From Sporosarcina globispora (GTDB taxonomy: Bacteria > Bacillota > Bacilli > Bacillales > Cytobacillaceae): 64,000 bases of DNA. The position numbers and the translations under genes are program-made. The notes beneath the pieces are model-generated. The model saw only the letters and a list, made by a program, of their open reading frames with translations, made no database searches and had not been told where the DNA came from. Positions 18,181 to 26,958 of the stretch are shown here, piece by piece; within the stretch, counting starts at the first letter, position 1, and each line of letters starts with the position of its first letter. The DNA lies in contig NZ_LGUF01000007.1 of assembly GCF_001274725.1 (NCBI RefSeq), forward strand, positions 4,264,916-4,328,915. Direction: 5' to 3'.

Positions 18181-18856
18181 CTTTCTTCTGGCCCTTTCTT
18201 TCTAACTCATCAAACAGTTTTTTTCTGCCCTTTTTGATATCATCCAGCTGAATTGCAAGCAGTGCACTGAAATTTGGGCTGCCTGGCTTGCTCCCCTCTG
18301 TTTGCTGTGTTCTTTTCATCACCTTTGTCACAATATCGCTTGGACGGATTAGCTGTTCCAGTTTGTCATTATGCTCCTTGTTGATCTGACTGTATTCCTC
18401 CGAATCGTCTATCTCTTTTAACAGCTGTATGTTTTCTCCTACCCCTACTATAAAAATGCGCTTTCCAACTTTAATCAACTGAACTGACCTGTTTGCACCT
18501 AAAGATGTACCACCCAGGTTTTCAACTAACTGCGACCGGTTATATGCCTTGTTTTTCTTGTTGATGAACTTTAGAAGACCATACAAAAGTCCAATAGTGA
18601 AGCCTGTTGCTAAGATCATCTTTAAGAAATCCCATAAAGTAAGGCCTATCTTCCCGCTTTCATACTGATCAGTTTGCCCTTGCTCTGGCTTTGATTCCTT
18701 TGATTCCTTTGTTTCCTGTTTCTCGCAATCATCAGGGTTTTCCATACATTCCTTAACACTATTATTCAATTGTTCCGCCTGGGCCAGCGGCTGCACGCCC
18801 AGCAGAACAATTGAAAACAACAGCAGCAAAGAAAGCATTTTCTTTACATTCAACAC
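18173..18856 (-). CDS. fliO: Flagellar biosynthesis protein FliO (FliZ)
   Basis: FliO (called FliZ in B. subtilis) helps assemble the FliP ring of the export gate. The 227-residue product has an N-terminal signal-like hydrophobic segment and an acidic periplasmic stretch (ESKPEQGQTDQYESG). A second membrane segment lies near residue 85-105, then the small FliO domain with RSQLVENLGGTSLGANRSVQ. GTG at 18856 is chosen because GAGGGTG lies about 7 nt before it; upstream in-frame codons lack a site. It follows cheY directly. Confidence 0.88.
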   Translation of the reverse strand: MLNVKKMLSLLLLFSIVLLGVQPLAQAEQLNNSVKECMENPDDCEKQETKESKESKPEQGQTDQYESGKIGLTLWDFLKMILATGFTIGLLYGLLKFINKKNKAYNRSQLVENLGGTSLGANRSVQLIKVGKRIFIVGVGENIQLLKEIDDSEEYSQINKEHNDKLEQLIRPSDIVTKVMKRTQQTEGSKPGSPNFSALLAIQLDDIKKGRKKLFDELERKGQKKDE

Positions 18857-18885
18857 AATTTTGCACCCTCTAAAAAGAATAATCA

Positions 18886-19248
18886 CTAGCCTAAAGTTTT
18901 GCCGATTGCCTCAAGCACTCTATCAGCCTGGAATGGTTTTACAATAAAATCCTTGGCGCCAGCCTGAATGGCATCAATAACCATTGCCTGCTGTCCCATA
19001 GCAGAACACATGATGACTTTTGCACTCGGATTTATTTTTTTGATTTCTTTTAGAGCTGTGATTCCATCCATTTCTGGCATGGTAATATCCATTGTGACAA
19101 GGTCAGGCTGTGTTTCCTTATATTTTTCAACAGCTTGAGCACCGTCGGCAGCTTCTCCAACTACCTCATAGCCATTCTTGGATAAAATGTCTTTTATCAT
19201 CATTCGCATAAATGCTGCGTCATCAACAATTAAAATTTTATGTGCCAT
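18886..19248 (-). CDS. cheY: Chemotaxis response regulator CheY
   Basis: CheY-P binds the flagellar switch; in Bacillus this promotes counter-clockwise rotation and smooth swimming. The 120-residue product is a single receiver domain with the acid pair Asp9-Asp10, the phosphoacceptor Asp54 in VTMDITMPEMDG, and the conserved Lys in DFIVKPF. The ATG at 19248 has GGAGG 8 nt upstream. Its place between fliY and fliO is that of B. subtilis cheY. Confidence 0.97.
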   Translation of the reverse strand: MAHKILIVDDAAFMRMMIKDILSKNGYEVVGEAADGAQAVEKYKETQPDLVTMDITMPEMDGITALKEIKKINPSAKVIMCSAMGQQAMVIDAIQAGAKDFIVKPFQADRVLEAIGKTLG

Positions 19249-19266
19249 GTTTATAACCTCCACTTA

Positions 19267-20565
19267 TTATCTTAGTTTTTTTAAACGGTCACTCTGACTG
19301 ATAATATCTGTAACCCGGACGCCAAAGTTTTCATCAATGACTACGACTTCACCCTGGGCAATTAATCGGTTATTCACCAGAATATCAACAGGTTCACCGG
19401 CCAGTTTATCCAGTTCAATAATTGACCCGGATGACAATTCAAGAATTTCCTTAACTGAACGTTTGGTCCTGCCAAGTTCGACCGTCACCTGAAGCGGTAT
19501 GTCTAAAAGCATATCTAAATTCTTTGTTTCAGGCTCCTGCATATGGTATGGTTCAAAACTTGAAAAGGCTGCCGGCTGTACATTCGCCTTCACTGCATTT
19601 GAATGAGAACCTCCAAAATGCTGCGGACCCGAAGGCTGAGCCTGGTTATGTGCCGGTTTATATGCTGGTTGAGGGTTTGCTGCCTGAATCATACCCGGCT
19701 GTGAGTATGAAGGCTGGTCTTCTGTATATCCTGTTTGAATGTACGGCTGGTCAAATCCGGCTGTGTTCATTTCTGGTTTCTTTTCATATGAAAGCGGGCT
19801 TTCTTGATGATCGGTCTGTGCTTGCTGCACTGCCTTCTCTTCAGAAACTGCATCATTAGCCGGCAGATCCTGGCCTGGATTCAATAATTCATTTACTAGG
19901 CTTTTGCCAAATTCCAAAGGAAGCAGCTGCATAATATTTGAGTCAATAAGGCTGCCTATTTTTAAGCGGAACGAGATCCTTACTAGCATATCATCAGCAG
20001 GAACTCTATCAGCACCTTCCCCCTGGGGCAAATCAAGGATATCGATTGCTGGCGGTGAAATATCAACCTTTTTGCCAAAGATCGTTGACATAGATGTGGC
20101 TGCAGAACCCATCATCTGGTTCATTGCCTCCTGAACAGCACTTAACTGAATTTCCCCCATTAGTTCAGACGGGTTAGTGCCATCTCCCCCTAGCATCAAG
20201 TCAGCAATGATGCCTGCGTCAGATTGCTGAATTACAAGCAAATTGCTTCCGAAAAACCCTTCCGTATAATTCACCTGGATTGCTACATATGGATGAGGAA
20301 ATTCCTCTGATAATTTCTGGCGCAAAATAACCGAAACAGCAGGAGTTGTAATTTCAACTTTTTGATTCAGCAATGTAGATAAAGCTGTTGCGGAACTTCC
20401 AAATGAGATATTGCCAATCTCACCTAATGCATCCTGCTCCATATGGGACAAATAATCTTCTGTTAGGAAAAACGCATCATTATAATTTTCCGTTTCGCCG
20501 TTTTCGCCAGCTGCGCCCCTTAATAAAGCATCAATTTCATCTTGCGAAAGCATATCATCACTCAT
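19267..20565 (-). CDS. fliY: Flagellar motor switch phosphatase FliY
   Basis: FliY combines a FliN-type C-ring domain with CheC-type CheY-P phosphatase activity. The product (432 residues from the ATG at 20565) has an N-terminal CheY-P binding peptide (MLSQDEIDALLRGA). Two CheC-type phosphatase helices follow (DALGEIGNISFGSSATALS and SAVQEAMNQMMGSAATSM). A long Pro/Gln/Asn/His-rich linker spans about residues 240-345, before the FliN domain (VTVELGRTKRSVKEILEL). It is longer than B. subtilis FliY (378), nearly all in the linker. Two ATGs lie 3 and 9 nt further upstream; Shine-Dalgarno spacing (GGGGGAG) favours the inner ones. Confidence 0.95.
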   Translation of the reverse strand: MSDDMLSQDEIDALLRGAAGENGETENYNDAFFLTEDYLSHMEQDALGEIGNISFGSSATALSTLLNQKVEITTPAVSVILRQKLSEEFPHPYVAIQVNYTEGFFGSNLLVIQQSDAGIIADLMLGGDGTNPSELMGEIQLSAVQEAMNQMMGSAATSMSTIFGKKVDISPPAIDILDLPQGEGADRVPADDMLVRISFRLKIGSLIDSNIMQLLPLEFGKSLVNELLNPGQDLPANDAVSEEKAVQQAQTDHQESPLSYEKKPEMNTAGFDQPYIQTGYTEDQPSYSQPGMIQAANPQPAYKPAHNQAQPSGPQHFGGSHSNAVKANVQPAAFSSFEPYHMQEPETKNLDMLLDIPLQVTVELGRTKRSVKEILELSSGSIIELDKLAGEPVDILVNNRLIAQGEVVVIDENFGVRVTDIISQSDRLKKLR

Positions 20566-21556
20566 CATCCTCATCTCCCCCTTTCACAGTGTCTAAAATT
20601 TGTATCGCCATTTTTTTGTTCAATTTCCCAGGCTGCCCTATAAATTTTGGAATATTGCCGACTTTTATTGTAAGCGGCTGGTCAATTGCCTGATTTAACT
20701 CAATGACATCTCCAATATCAAGAGATAAGAAATCCTGGATGGCTATGTCAGAGATTCCGAGCTCACAAGTGATGGGAACTTCCGCTTTATGGATATTACG
20801 TTCAAGCCTGGCAATGACCTCCGGCTCTCTATCCTTTTTGTCGGTCTGCATCCAATAATGTACAGAAAGCTTTGGAATTATAGGTTCGAGCACGACGTGA
20901 GGAATGCATATATTAATCATTCCGCTCGTTTCCCCTATAGTCGTGTTTAATGAAATAACAACGACTGTTTCATTAGGCGAGACCATTTGGAGAAATTGCG
21001 GATTCACTTCAAAATCAGCTAATAGCGGATCAATATCAGCAATTGTACTCCAGGCTTCCCTTAGATTTTCAAATGCCCTTTCAAAAGTAGCCGACATGAT
21101 TTTTGTTTCAATTTCTGTTAAATTATCTACCTTATTAATGCTTGTCCCTCTTCCGCCCATCAGCCTGTCCATCATGGCATAAGCGATGTTTGGGTTCACT
21201 TCCATAAGAATTCTTCCATCCAGAGGCGGTACTTCAATTACGTTTAGTATCGTCATTTTCGGGATAGAGCGGATAAATTCTTCATATGGTATTTGGTCAG
21301 CAGAAGCAACCGAAATTTGTACATAGGTTCTAAGCTGGGCGGAAAAAAAGGTTGTTAAGAGACGGGCAAAATTCTCATGAATTCGTGTTAAACTGCGAAT
21401 TTGATCTTTTGAGAACCTTAAAGCTCTTTTAAAATCATAAACTTTCACTTTTTTCTCAGATTGCTCTTTTTTCAGTTCATCAGCATCCATTTCCCCTGTT
21501 GAAAGAGCTGAAAGGAGAGCATCAATCTCACTTTGCGATAAAACCTCACCTGACAT
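20558..21556 (-). CDS. fliM: Flagellar motor switch protein FliM
   Basis: FliM is the C-ring subunit that receives CheY-P and turns the switch. The 332-residue product has the N-terminal CheY-P binding motif LSQSEIDALLSALS. The middle CheC-like domain contains the conserved YAMMDRLMGGRG segment, and the C-terminal domain is FliN-like (IAIQDFLSLDIGDVIELNQA). It overlaps the following fliY by a few codons and follows fliL. Confidence 0.97.
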   Translation of the reverse strand: MSGEVLSQSEIDALLSALSTGEMDADELKKEQSEKKVKVYDFKRALRFSKDQIRSLTRIHENFARLLTTFFSAQLRTYVQISVASADQIPYEEFIRSIPKMTILNVIEVPPLDGRILMEVNPNIAYAMMDRLMGGRGTSINKVDNLTEIETKIMSATFERAFENLREAWSTIADIDPLLADFEVNPQFLQMVSPNETVVVISLNTTIGETSGMINICIPHVVLEPIIPKLSVHYWMQTDKKDREPEVIARLERNIHKAEVPITCELGISDIAIQDFLSLDIGDVIELNQAIDQPLTIKVGNIPKFIGQPGKLNKKMAIQILDTVKGGDEDDE

Positions 21557-21597
21557 GAATCCTCACCTCCATCAATTGCAGTTGGGTTATTTGATTA

Positions 21598-22026
21598 TCA
21601 CTGGAGGAGAGATTCGGTAATATACACCTGAACGATCTTTCCTTCTTGCATTAAACCGTTAATCTTGTTTTTCAAATCCTCCTGCAGCTTAACCTGGCCT
21701 TCTTTACCCTGTATATCCTCTGCTTTCATTTCAGACAATTCCTGAATGATGAGATTTTTCACCTGAAAATCTCTTTTCTCCAATTCCTCTTTAGCTTTTT
21801 TGTTTTCAGTCTGGATTTTAAAAGAAATCCGGATGTAGTCATCACTCGCTAAATTAGCTGTAATTTGCGGAATATCAACAGAGGCTTCCAGCACTTCATC
21901 AATTGTCGGCTCTTTTGCTTCATCATCACCCGAAAATTTCATCACAATCACCAGGGCGATAGCACCTACAAGTGTGATCGCTATAAGCATCATTAACATT
22001 ATCATTAACAGCTTATTGTTCTTCAT
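21598..22026 (-). CDS. fliL: Flagellar basal body-associated protein FliL
   Basis: FliL rings the stator around the motor and supports torque. The 142-residue product has an N-terminal membrane anchor (about residues 5-30, with MIMLMMLIAITLVG) and an extracytoplasmic FliL domain ending QEGKIVQVYITESLLQ. The ATG at 22026 is 9 nt from GGAGG, and the ATG two codons earlier is only 3 nt from it. The start overlaps the swrD stop, implying coupling with swrD. Confidence 0.93.
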   Translation of the reverse strand: MKNNKLLMIMLMMLIAITLVGAIALVIVMKFSGDDEAKEPTIDEVLEASVDIPQITANLASDDYIRISFKIQTENKKAKEELEKRDFQVKNLIIQELSEMKAEDIQGKEGQVKLQEDLKNKINGLMQEGKIVQVYITESLLQ

Positions 22027-22237
22027 TTTCATTTCCCTCCGCCAGGTGCTGCCCCAGAAGATTAACAGATTGATAGAATTCTAAAATCGATTGCATGACC
22101 TGATCTTCAGATTCCTTTACAACATACTTCTTCCCATTAGTGAGCGTAATCGTCGTATCTGGAAAAGACTCTACTATTTCTATGTATATAGCATTTAACA
22201 CAAAAGTTTTGCCGTTCAGGCGAGATACTTTAATCAA
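22013..22237 (-). CDS. swrD: SwrD/FlbD family flagellar motor protein
   Basis: SwrD (YlzI, FlbD family) of B. subtilis raises flagellar power and is needed for swarming. The 74-residue product has the family core IKVSRLNGKTFVLNA and TTITLTNGKKYVVKES, then a short helical tail. The only possible family-like start is TTG at 22237, because an in-frame TAA lies just upstream. No Shine-Dalgarno sequence lies within 15 nt; the nearest, AAAGGAGGG at 22279-22287, is separated from the TTG by a 10-bp hairpin plus 9 nt. See the separate hairpin entry. Confidence 0.9.
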   Translation of the reverse strand: MIKVSRLNGKTFVLNAIYIEIVESFPDTTITLTNGKKYVVKESEDQVMQSILEFYQSVNLLGQHLAEGNENEEQ

Positions 22238-22246
22238 TGTTTATTT

Positions 22247-22278
22247 TCAGGGCTAAAGATCCTGTGCCTTAGCCCTGA
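22247..22278 (-). promoter_or_regulatory. Hairpin between Shine-Dalgarno and TTG start of swrD
   Basis: On the minus strand TCAGGGCTAA (22278-22269) pairs perfectly with TTAGCCCTGA (22256-22247), loop 12 nt. AAAGGAGGG (22287-22279) abuts its 5' side. On the 3' side AAATAAACA (9 nt) leads to the TTG start. There is no T-tract, so it is not a terminator. If folded, it brings the Shine-Dalgarno sequence to normal distance from the start. Confidence 0.75.
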
Positions 22279-22290
22279 CCCTCCTTTAAA

Positions 22291-23472
22291 TTATCGTTTT
22301 AAATTAACAAGCTCCTGCAGGATTTCGTCTGATGTTGTAATGATTCGGGTGTTCGCCTGGAAACCGCGCTGGGCTGTAATCATTTCAGTGAATTCTTCTG
22401 ATAGGTCTACATTGGACATTTCTAAGGAGCCAGCTGCAATAGTTCCGCGTCCTTCACCAGCTGCGTTTATATTTGCTGTACCTGAGTTAATTGATTCTTG
22501 GAATAGGTTGTTTCCTGCTTTCGTAAGACCTGAGGTATTGCTGAATTTCGCTAACGCTAAAACACCAAGTGTCTTAACTAAGCCATTTGAATAAACTCCA
22601 TTTATTTCACCCATTGCTCCAATGTTAAAGCTTTCTAAAGAACCTTCAGTATTTCCATTAGGATTAACTAGTGCATTAGATTGATTACCCTCCTGTACTA
22701 GCTTTGAAATATCTATAGTTATAGAATCTGCTCCATTAGAATTATCCAAATCAAGTTGCCAAGTTAAGCTGCCAGCAGGTGTATTGCTAAAGTCAAGATT
22801 CCCGGCGCTCTGTCCATTAATTGAAACAGCCCATTGATTAGCACCGCTTAATTTCTTAAAAGTAACCTCTACTGTATGGGAATCACCTTTCGAATCGACT
22901 ACTTTTATTTGCTGCATATACTCATAGTCCTCAGTAGCGGTCGCACTAAGAGCCCCCTCTATAGCAATATTCGAAGTAGGTGTAGGTGACATAATCGAAT
23001 TCACATTTACTGCAATATCTCCTAATTGATTTGTTACATTTCCTGTTGCTGGATCAACTCTATAAGCTTGTACTTTAAGTCCATCTGCATTTACGAGGTT
23101 TCCATTATCATCTAGATAAAAGTTACCGGCCCTTGTATAAAATTGGGCATCTCCCTGCCTTACAACAAAATAACCATCACCATCAATACCGAGATCTAAA
23201 GAACGGCCAGTGGTCTGCAAACTTGATCCAGTATGAATCGTGTCAATAGTTGCAAGAGTTGTACCAAGTCCGACTTGCATAGGATTTTTACCCCCGCGAT
23301 TATCCTGTGCAGCACTTGCTCCAGAGATCGTCTGGTTCATCGTATCTTTGAAAGTTACCCGGCCCTTTTTGTAGCCGAATGTATTCACATTCGCAATATT
23401 ATTCCCAATGACATCAAGCTTTGTCTGAAAGTTTTTCATTCCGCTAATTCCTGAATACATTGAACGTAGCAT
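22291..23472 (-). CDS. flgE: Flagellar hook protein FlgE
   Basis: FlgE builds the hook. The 393-residue product has the rod/hook N-terminal motif (MLRSMYSGISGMKNFQTKLD, then VIGNNIANVNTFGYKK). The hook-specific D1/D2 beta-rich middle follows, with LGIDGDGYFVV near residue 95. The C-terminal coiled-coil motif ends EMITAQRGFQANTRIITTSD and EILQELVNLK. In older B. subtilis annotation the homologue is called flgG. It follows flgD and the TIGR02530 gene; GAGGAG precedes the ATG with an 11-nt spacer. Confidence 0.96.
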   Translation of the reverse strand: MLRSMYSGISGMKNFQTKLDVIGNNIANVNTFGYKKGRVTFKDTMNQTISGASAAQDNRGGKNPMQVGLGTTLATIDTIHTGSSLQTTGRSLDLGIDGDGYFVVRQGDAQFYTRAGNFYLDDNGNLVNADGLKVQAYRVDPATGNVTNQLGDIAVNVNSIMSPTPTSNIAIEGALSATATEDYEYMQQIKVVDSKGDSHTVEVTFKKLSGANQWAVSINGQSAGNLDFSNTPAGSLTWQLDLDNSNGADSITIDISKLVQEGNQSNALVNPNGNTEGSLESFNIGAMGEINGVYSNGLVKTLGVLALAKFSNTSGLTKAGNNLFQESINSGTANINAAGEGRGTIAAGSLEMSNVDLSEEFTEMITAQRGFQANTRIITTSDEILQELVNLKR

Positions 23473-23555
23473 ATCTTCAATTGCTCCTCTCTTTATTGGC
23501 TGCTTCTGTCAGTCCGCAGCCCAGGCTTCCTTTATGCAGGTCCAGCCTCATTTTA

Positions 23556-23942
23556 TTAGTCAAGAATAATAGTTCCATTAATGTTAGTGAATATTTGGGT
23601 TCCTGCTTCTTGCCGATCCATAGCAGTAATTACTGTATTGTTTTTTGCACTGACAATGAGTGCTGCATCCTTGAGTATTACTAGGGACTCATTTACGCCC
23701 TTGTTTTTAGCTTCATGGATTTTATTTTCAATTTGCTGCCAGCGGTCACTTGTTATTTCTATCCCTCTTTGATTCATCCGCTGTTCAGCGTGTTTACTGA
23801 CAATTAGCTTGCTGTTATTTTCAATGGCAGTCTGCAAATGTTTTGAAAAACCATTCTGCACTTGTTTTGTTGAATGAACAGCTCTTGCCTGTTTTGTGAC
23901 TACAGGCTGTGTATGGATCGGACGAAACATAAATTTATCCAT
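23556..23942 (-). CDS. Flagellar operon protein of the TIGR02530 family
   Basis: A 128-residue protein of the small family found between flgD and flgE in many Firmicute flagellar operons (TIGR02530-type). The conserved part is SKHAEQRMNQRGIEITSDRW, followed by VNESLVILKDAALIVSAKN and an ATD-like C-terminus (NINGTIILD). It has no signal peptide or membrane segment. Its function is not established to my knowledge; the constant position next to the hook-cap and hook genes suggests a role in hook assembly. Identification rests on the motif and position. Confidence 0.85.
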   Translation of the reverse strand: MDKFMFRPIHTQPVVTKQARAVHSTKQVQNGFSKHLQTAIENNSKLIVSKHAEQRMNQRGIEITSDRWQQIENKIHEAKNKGVNESLVILKDAALIVSAKNNTVITAMDRQEAGTQIFTNINGTIILD

Positions 23943-23960
23943 CCAATCACGCTCCTTTAC

Positions 23961-24599
23961 TTATTCGACACCTATAATTTGCGATGCTGTTATGCTCTTT
24001 CCGCCATCACCTAATTGGAAAAGTGTCTTGCCATCTTTAAAAGAAACTGACTTGATAATGGAAGTAACCTCTTTGTCATTATCATCCAAATAAGTAACTT
24101 TTTTGCCAATCATCATACTCGCCTGCAGAATATGACTATCATTTGATGCTTCATTTACCTGTGAGATATTTGCCGGCTCCAGCTTGGTTCCATCTTCTAA
24201 AATAAATACGACACTATTATCCTTGAACTGAATTGAAGCTACTTTTCCGTTCCCCTCTTCAATTGTTGGAGGCTGAGTTGGATCGTCTGATGCATTCAGT
24301 TTATGCCAGGTAACATTTTTTCCCACAAATTGATTGTAGGATATCAATTGATTCTGCTCATTGGCCTGTACAAATTTTTCCATGGTCTTATTCATATTAG
24401 TCATCTGCTCCAAAGAAGAAAAAGTTGCCATCTGTGCAATAAAGTCCTTATCCTGCATGGGATTCATCGGGTCCTGGTTCTGAAGCTGTGTCATGAGAAT
24501 CTTTAGAAAATCATCTTTGCCTAATATATCTGAGCCGGTTTTGCGGGTTTGGCTTTGATAGTTTGATAGCATTAGGGAAGAATCTATTGTGTTTGCCAT
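23961..24599 (-). CDS. flgD: Flagellar hook-capping protein FlgD
   Basis: FlgD forms the cap that guides polymerisation of hook subunits. The 212-residue product has the conserved N-terminal segment [19 protein letters not shown], then [15 protein letters not shown], followed by a beta-rich C-terminal half. It corresponds to ylxG/flgD of B. subtilis and follows fliK directly. Confidence 0.95.
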   Translation of the reverse strand: MANTIDSSLMLSNYQSQTRKTGSDILGKDDFLKILMTQLQNQDPMNPMQDKDFIAQMATFSSLEQMTNMNKTMEKFVQANEQNQLISYNQFVGKNVTWHKLNASDDPTQPPTIEEGNGKVASIQFKDNSVVFILEDGTKLEPANISQVNEASNDSHILQASMMIGKKVTYLDDNDKEVTSIIKSVSFKDGKTLFQLGDGGKSITASQIIGVE

Positions 24600-24611
24600 G
24601 TACTATCACTC

Positions 24612-25871
24612 CTATGCTTCTGTATTAAGAAGTGCTTCTTCAAAAGAGCTGTTAAATTCTCTCTCAGGCTGTTTAGTATTTTCATCCTTATTCTGCTGCT
24701 GTCTTTGTTCCTGCTGCTGGGGATCCCTATTAAAGTTTCTATCCTGCTGCGTCATTTGCTGCGAGATTTCAATTCTTTCAATCTGGATGTTTTGTGAATT
24801 AAAGGCTTGCTTTAGTCCATGAATTTGTGAGTCCAGAATTTCTTTGGCTGAACCAGTCGATGTAAGTATCCTGGCAATCATCGCTGAGTCCTTTTGAATA
24901 AGCTCTATGCGCAGCGCTCCAAGATGGTTAGGATTAAGCTTTATAAATAGCTTTTGCGTCCCTCCCGTTTTCTGGAAGCTGCACTTGGCTAATATGTTTT
25001 CAAATTCCTGCATAAGCTGATCTGCACTTACTGCCTTTCCCTGCGGATTCAGCAGAGCCATCTGTTCCGGTTTCGAAAATGATTGAACTTGCATAAAACC
25101 CTGTAAACCAGTATCTGCTCTGCTTAAGATTTGGGCGGTTATCTGACCCAAATTTTCATTAGCAGGGACATTTTGTTTTTTTACAGTGTTTAATTCGTTT
25201 GCAAGCGGAGTTAAGACTTTCTGTAAAATACCAGCTCTATCTATAGATGAACTGTTTAATAGACCCTCCATTTTCATTTGGATATTTTTCAGAAATTCCT
25301 TCAGGCTGATTTGGCTTCTGTAAGAATCCTGTTTCGACGACAGCATGTCATACATTTTCAGAGTTTTTAATGCCAAGCTAAAATCTTTTCCTTGTAAAAA
25401 GGTGCCTTCTTTTAGATCAAGCAAAGAGATTACTGATATTAATGTTTGAAATTTATTATCTGCATCTAGATTTCCCATAGAATATACATCCTCAATCTTT
25501 ATACCTGGAAGAGCCTGTTCAGCAAAGCCTTCAAGCATCTGCACCAGTTCTTCCTGCGAAAGATTCAGCTGCTCTGAAATGATCTCAACGATGTCAGTTT
25601 CAGCTTGAAAAGAAATTTTCTCCAGCAGCTCGATTCCGTTTTCTAAATCGGAGATCTCACTCACTTTAAGAAACTCAATTATTTCTCTTAACTGTCCGAC
25701 CTTCTCATCATCAGCTTCTAGAAAGCTTTCTGCTTCAGGTTTGGTGATTCCGGTTAAAGCAGAAAAAAGACTTCCAAAACCAGTGCTGCCATCATCTTGC
25801 AGTGTTGTATTATTTTCGGATGAATATTGTGATTGAATGAACCCTAATCCTCCTATTTGCACTCTTTTCAC
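24612..25871 (-). CDS. fliK: Flagellar hook-length control protein FliK
   Basis: FliK measures hook length and triggers the export switch by contacting FlhB. The 419-residue product has a long poorly conserved helical N-terminal region and a C-terminal Flg_hook domain: KLFIKLNPNHLGALRIELI around residue 312 and SQIHGLKQAFNSQNIQIERI near residue 355. The tail is Gln/Asn-rich (QQEQRQQQNKDENTKQP). It lies between the MotE-like gene and flgD, as in B. subtilis. Confidence 0.93.
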   Translation of the reverse strand: MKRVQIGGLGFIQSQYSSENNTTLQDDGSTGFGSLFSALTGITKPEAESFLEADDEKVGQLREIIEFLKVSEISDLENGIELLEKISFQAETDIVEIISEQLNLSQEELVQMLEGFAEQALPGIKIEDVYSMGNLDADNKFQTLISVISLLDLKEGTFLQGKDFSLALKTLKMYDMLSSKQDSYRSQISLKEFLKNIQMKMEGLLNSSSIDRAGILQKVLTPLANELNTVKKQNVPANENLGQITAQILSRADTGLQGFMQVQSFSKPEQMALLNPQGKAVSADQLMQEFENILAKCSFQKTGGTQKLFIKLNPNHLGALRIELIQKDSAMIARILTSTGSAKEILDSQIHGLKQAFNSQNIQIERIEISQQMTQQDRNFNRDPQQQEQRQQQNKDENTKQPEREFNSSFEEALLNTEA

Positions 25872-25893
25872 CTCCTCTCAAAGCTTGGTGTAA

Positions 25894-26502
25894 TTAGTTT
25901 GACCCGTTTTCTTCTTTGACAGCTGTCAGGAGTGCTGTATAACGTGCGGCATCTTCGGGACTCATCTTCTCCATGATGTCAGCCAGTGTATCAGAATTTA
26001 CATTTGATAATATTTTTACAGCTTCCTCATCTTTCATCTCAGTTAAAATGGGGGCTGCTTTTTTAGCGGAAATATTTTCGTAGGTCTTTACGATATCTTT
26101 AAAGGCCCGCTTGTTTTCTTCCTTTATAGCCGTAAGCTCATTGATCTCTTCTTCCAGCCTCTGCTTTTCGAGCCCTGCTCTTTCTAACTCGAGGTCTTTG
26201 CTGTCAAGCTGGCTTTCCAGCTGAGAAATCCTTGCTTCACGATCTTTCACTTCTGCCTGCAGTTCGATGAGCTGCTCTCCCATGACCTCCTGTGAACGAG
26301 AGTTGTCTTCATCAAAAATAGCCGCTAAAAATGGAACCTTTTGGCTATATTCTTTTGCTGCTTCAAAAATGTTGTTTCCTGATACTGTGAAAACCAGCAG
26401 CGCTATTGTGACGCCAAAAAGTACCGGGATCAAGAAAACGTATATAATCCATTGAAACCTGCTTGTTTTTGGTGTCTCTTGTTCTTCTGGCATTCTTTCC
26501 AT
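25894..26502 (-). CDS. ylxF: MotE-like flagellar protein (YlxF family)
   Basis: A 202-residue membrane-anchored protein: one N-terminal membrane helix (about residues 20-42), then a long coiled coil (about 70-135). A C-terminal domain resembles the MgtE N domain (PILTEMKDEEAVKILSNVNS, ending MSPEDAARYTALL), which in MotE-type proteins is linked to flagellar motor function. B. subtilis has ylxF in the same position between fliJ and fliK. It is probably a chaperone or structural partner of the motor; this role is inferred from the domain and context. Confidence 0.85.
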   Translation of the reverse strand: MERMPEEQETPKTSRFQWIIYVFLIPVLFGVTIALLVFTVSGNNIFEAAKEYSQKVPFLAAIFDEDNSRSQEVMGEQLIELQAEVKDREARISQLESQLDSKDLELERAGLEKQRLEEEINELTAIKEENKRAFKDIVKTYENISAKKAAPILTEMKDEEAVKILSNVNSDTLADIMEKMSPEDAARYTALLTAVKEENGSN

Positions 26503-26510
26503 TTAACCAC

Positions 26511-26954
26511 CTAATTTCCCCGATTCATATATAGCTGAATCGAGATATCATCCATTTGCCTTCCTTCTGCTTGCTTCATGCTTTCCAAAAAGACAGCTAA
26601 ATCTTTTTCCTGCATTTTTTCATATTTCTTCACTTCAATATTCTTTTCCATTAATTTTTCCTTCTGGAAATTCATTTGGTTTCGTGCATTGGCCACCATC
26701 TTTAGATAATGGTCAATAGTTTTCTCAAGGCTATGCACAAAGTGCTGGTGATGACGGATTTCCTGAACCGGCAGCCCTTCCGCCAGTCTTGATTGCTGAT
26801 ATTCTTCCAAATCTTCTTTCTTTTTCAGCAGATCGTACAGTTTCTTTGCAGTTTCTTCAAATCGTTTGACAGCCTGATTGTATACATCAAACACCTGTTC
26901 TTTCTCTCTTTCTTTTATCTTCAAGATTTTATTAAATTTAAATTGGTACTGCAT
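26511..26954 (-). CDS. fliJ: Flagellar export chaperone FliJ
   Basis: FliJ is the coiled-coil stalk protein of the export ATPase complex, linking FliI to FlhA. The 147-residue product starts MQYQFKFNKILKIKEREKEQ, as Firmicute FliJ proteins do, and is predicted to be almost entirely antiparallel coiled coil. It has no membrane segment. It follows fliI with a 4-nt gap; AAGGGG precedes the ATG. Confidence 0.94.
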   Translation of the reverse strand: MQYQFKFNKILKIKEREKEQVFDVYNQAVKRFEETAKKLYDLLKKKEDLEEYQQSRLAEGLPVQEIRHHQHFVHSLEKTIDHYLKMVANARNQMNFQKEKLMEKNIEVKKYEKMQEKDLAVFLESMKQAEGRQMDDISIQLYMNRGN

Positions 26955-26958
26955 TTTT

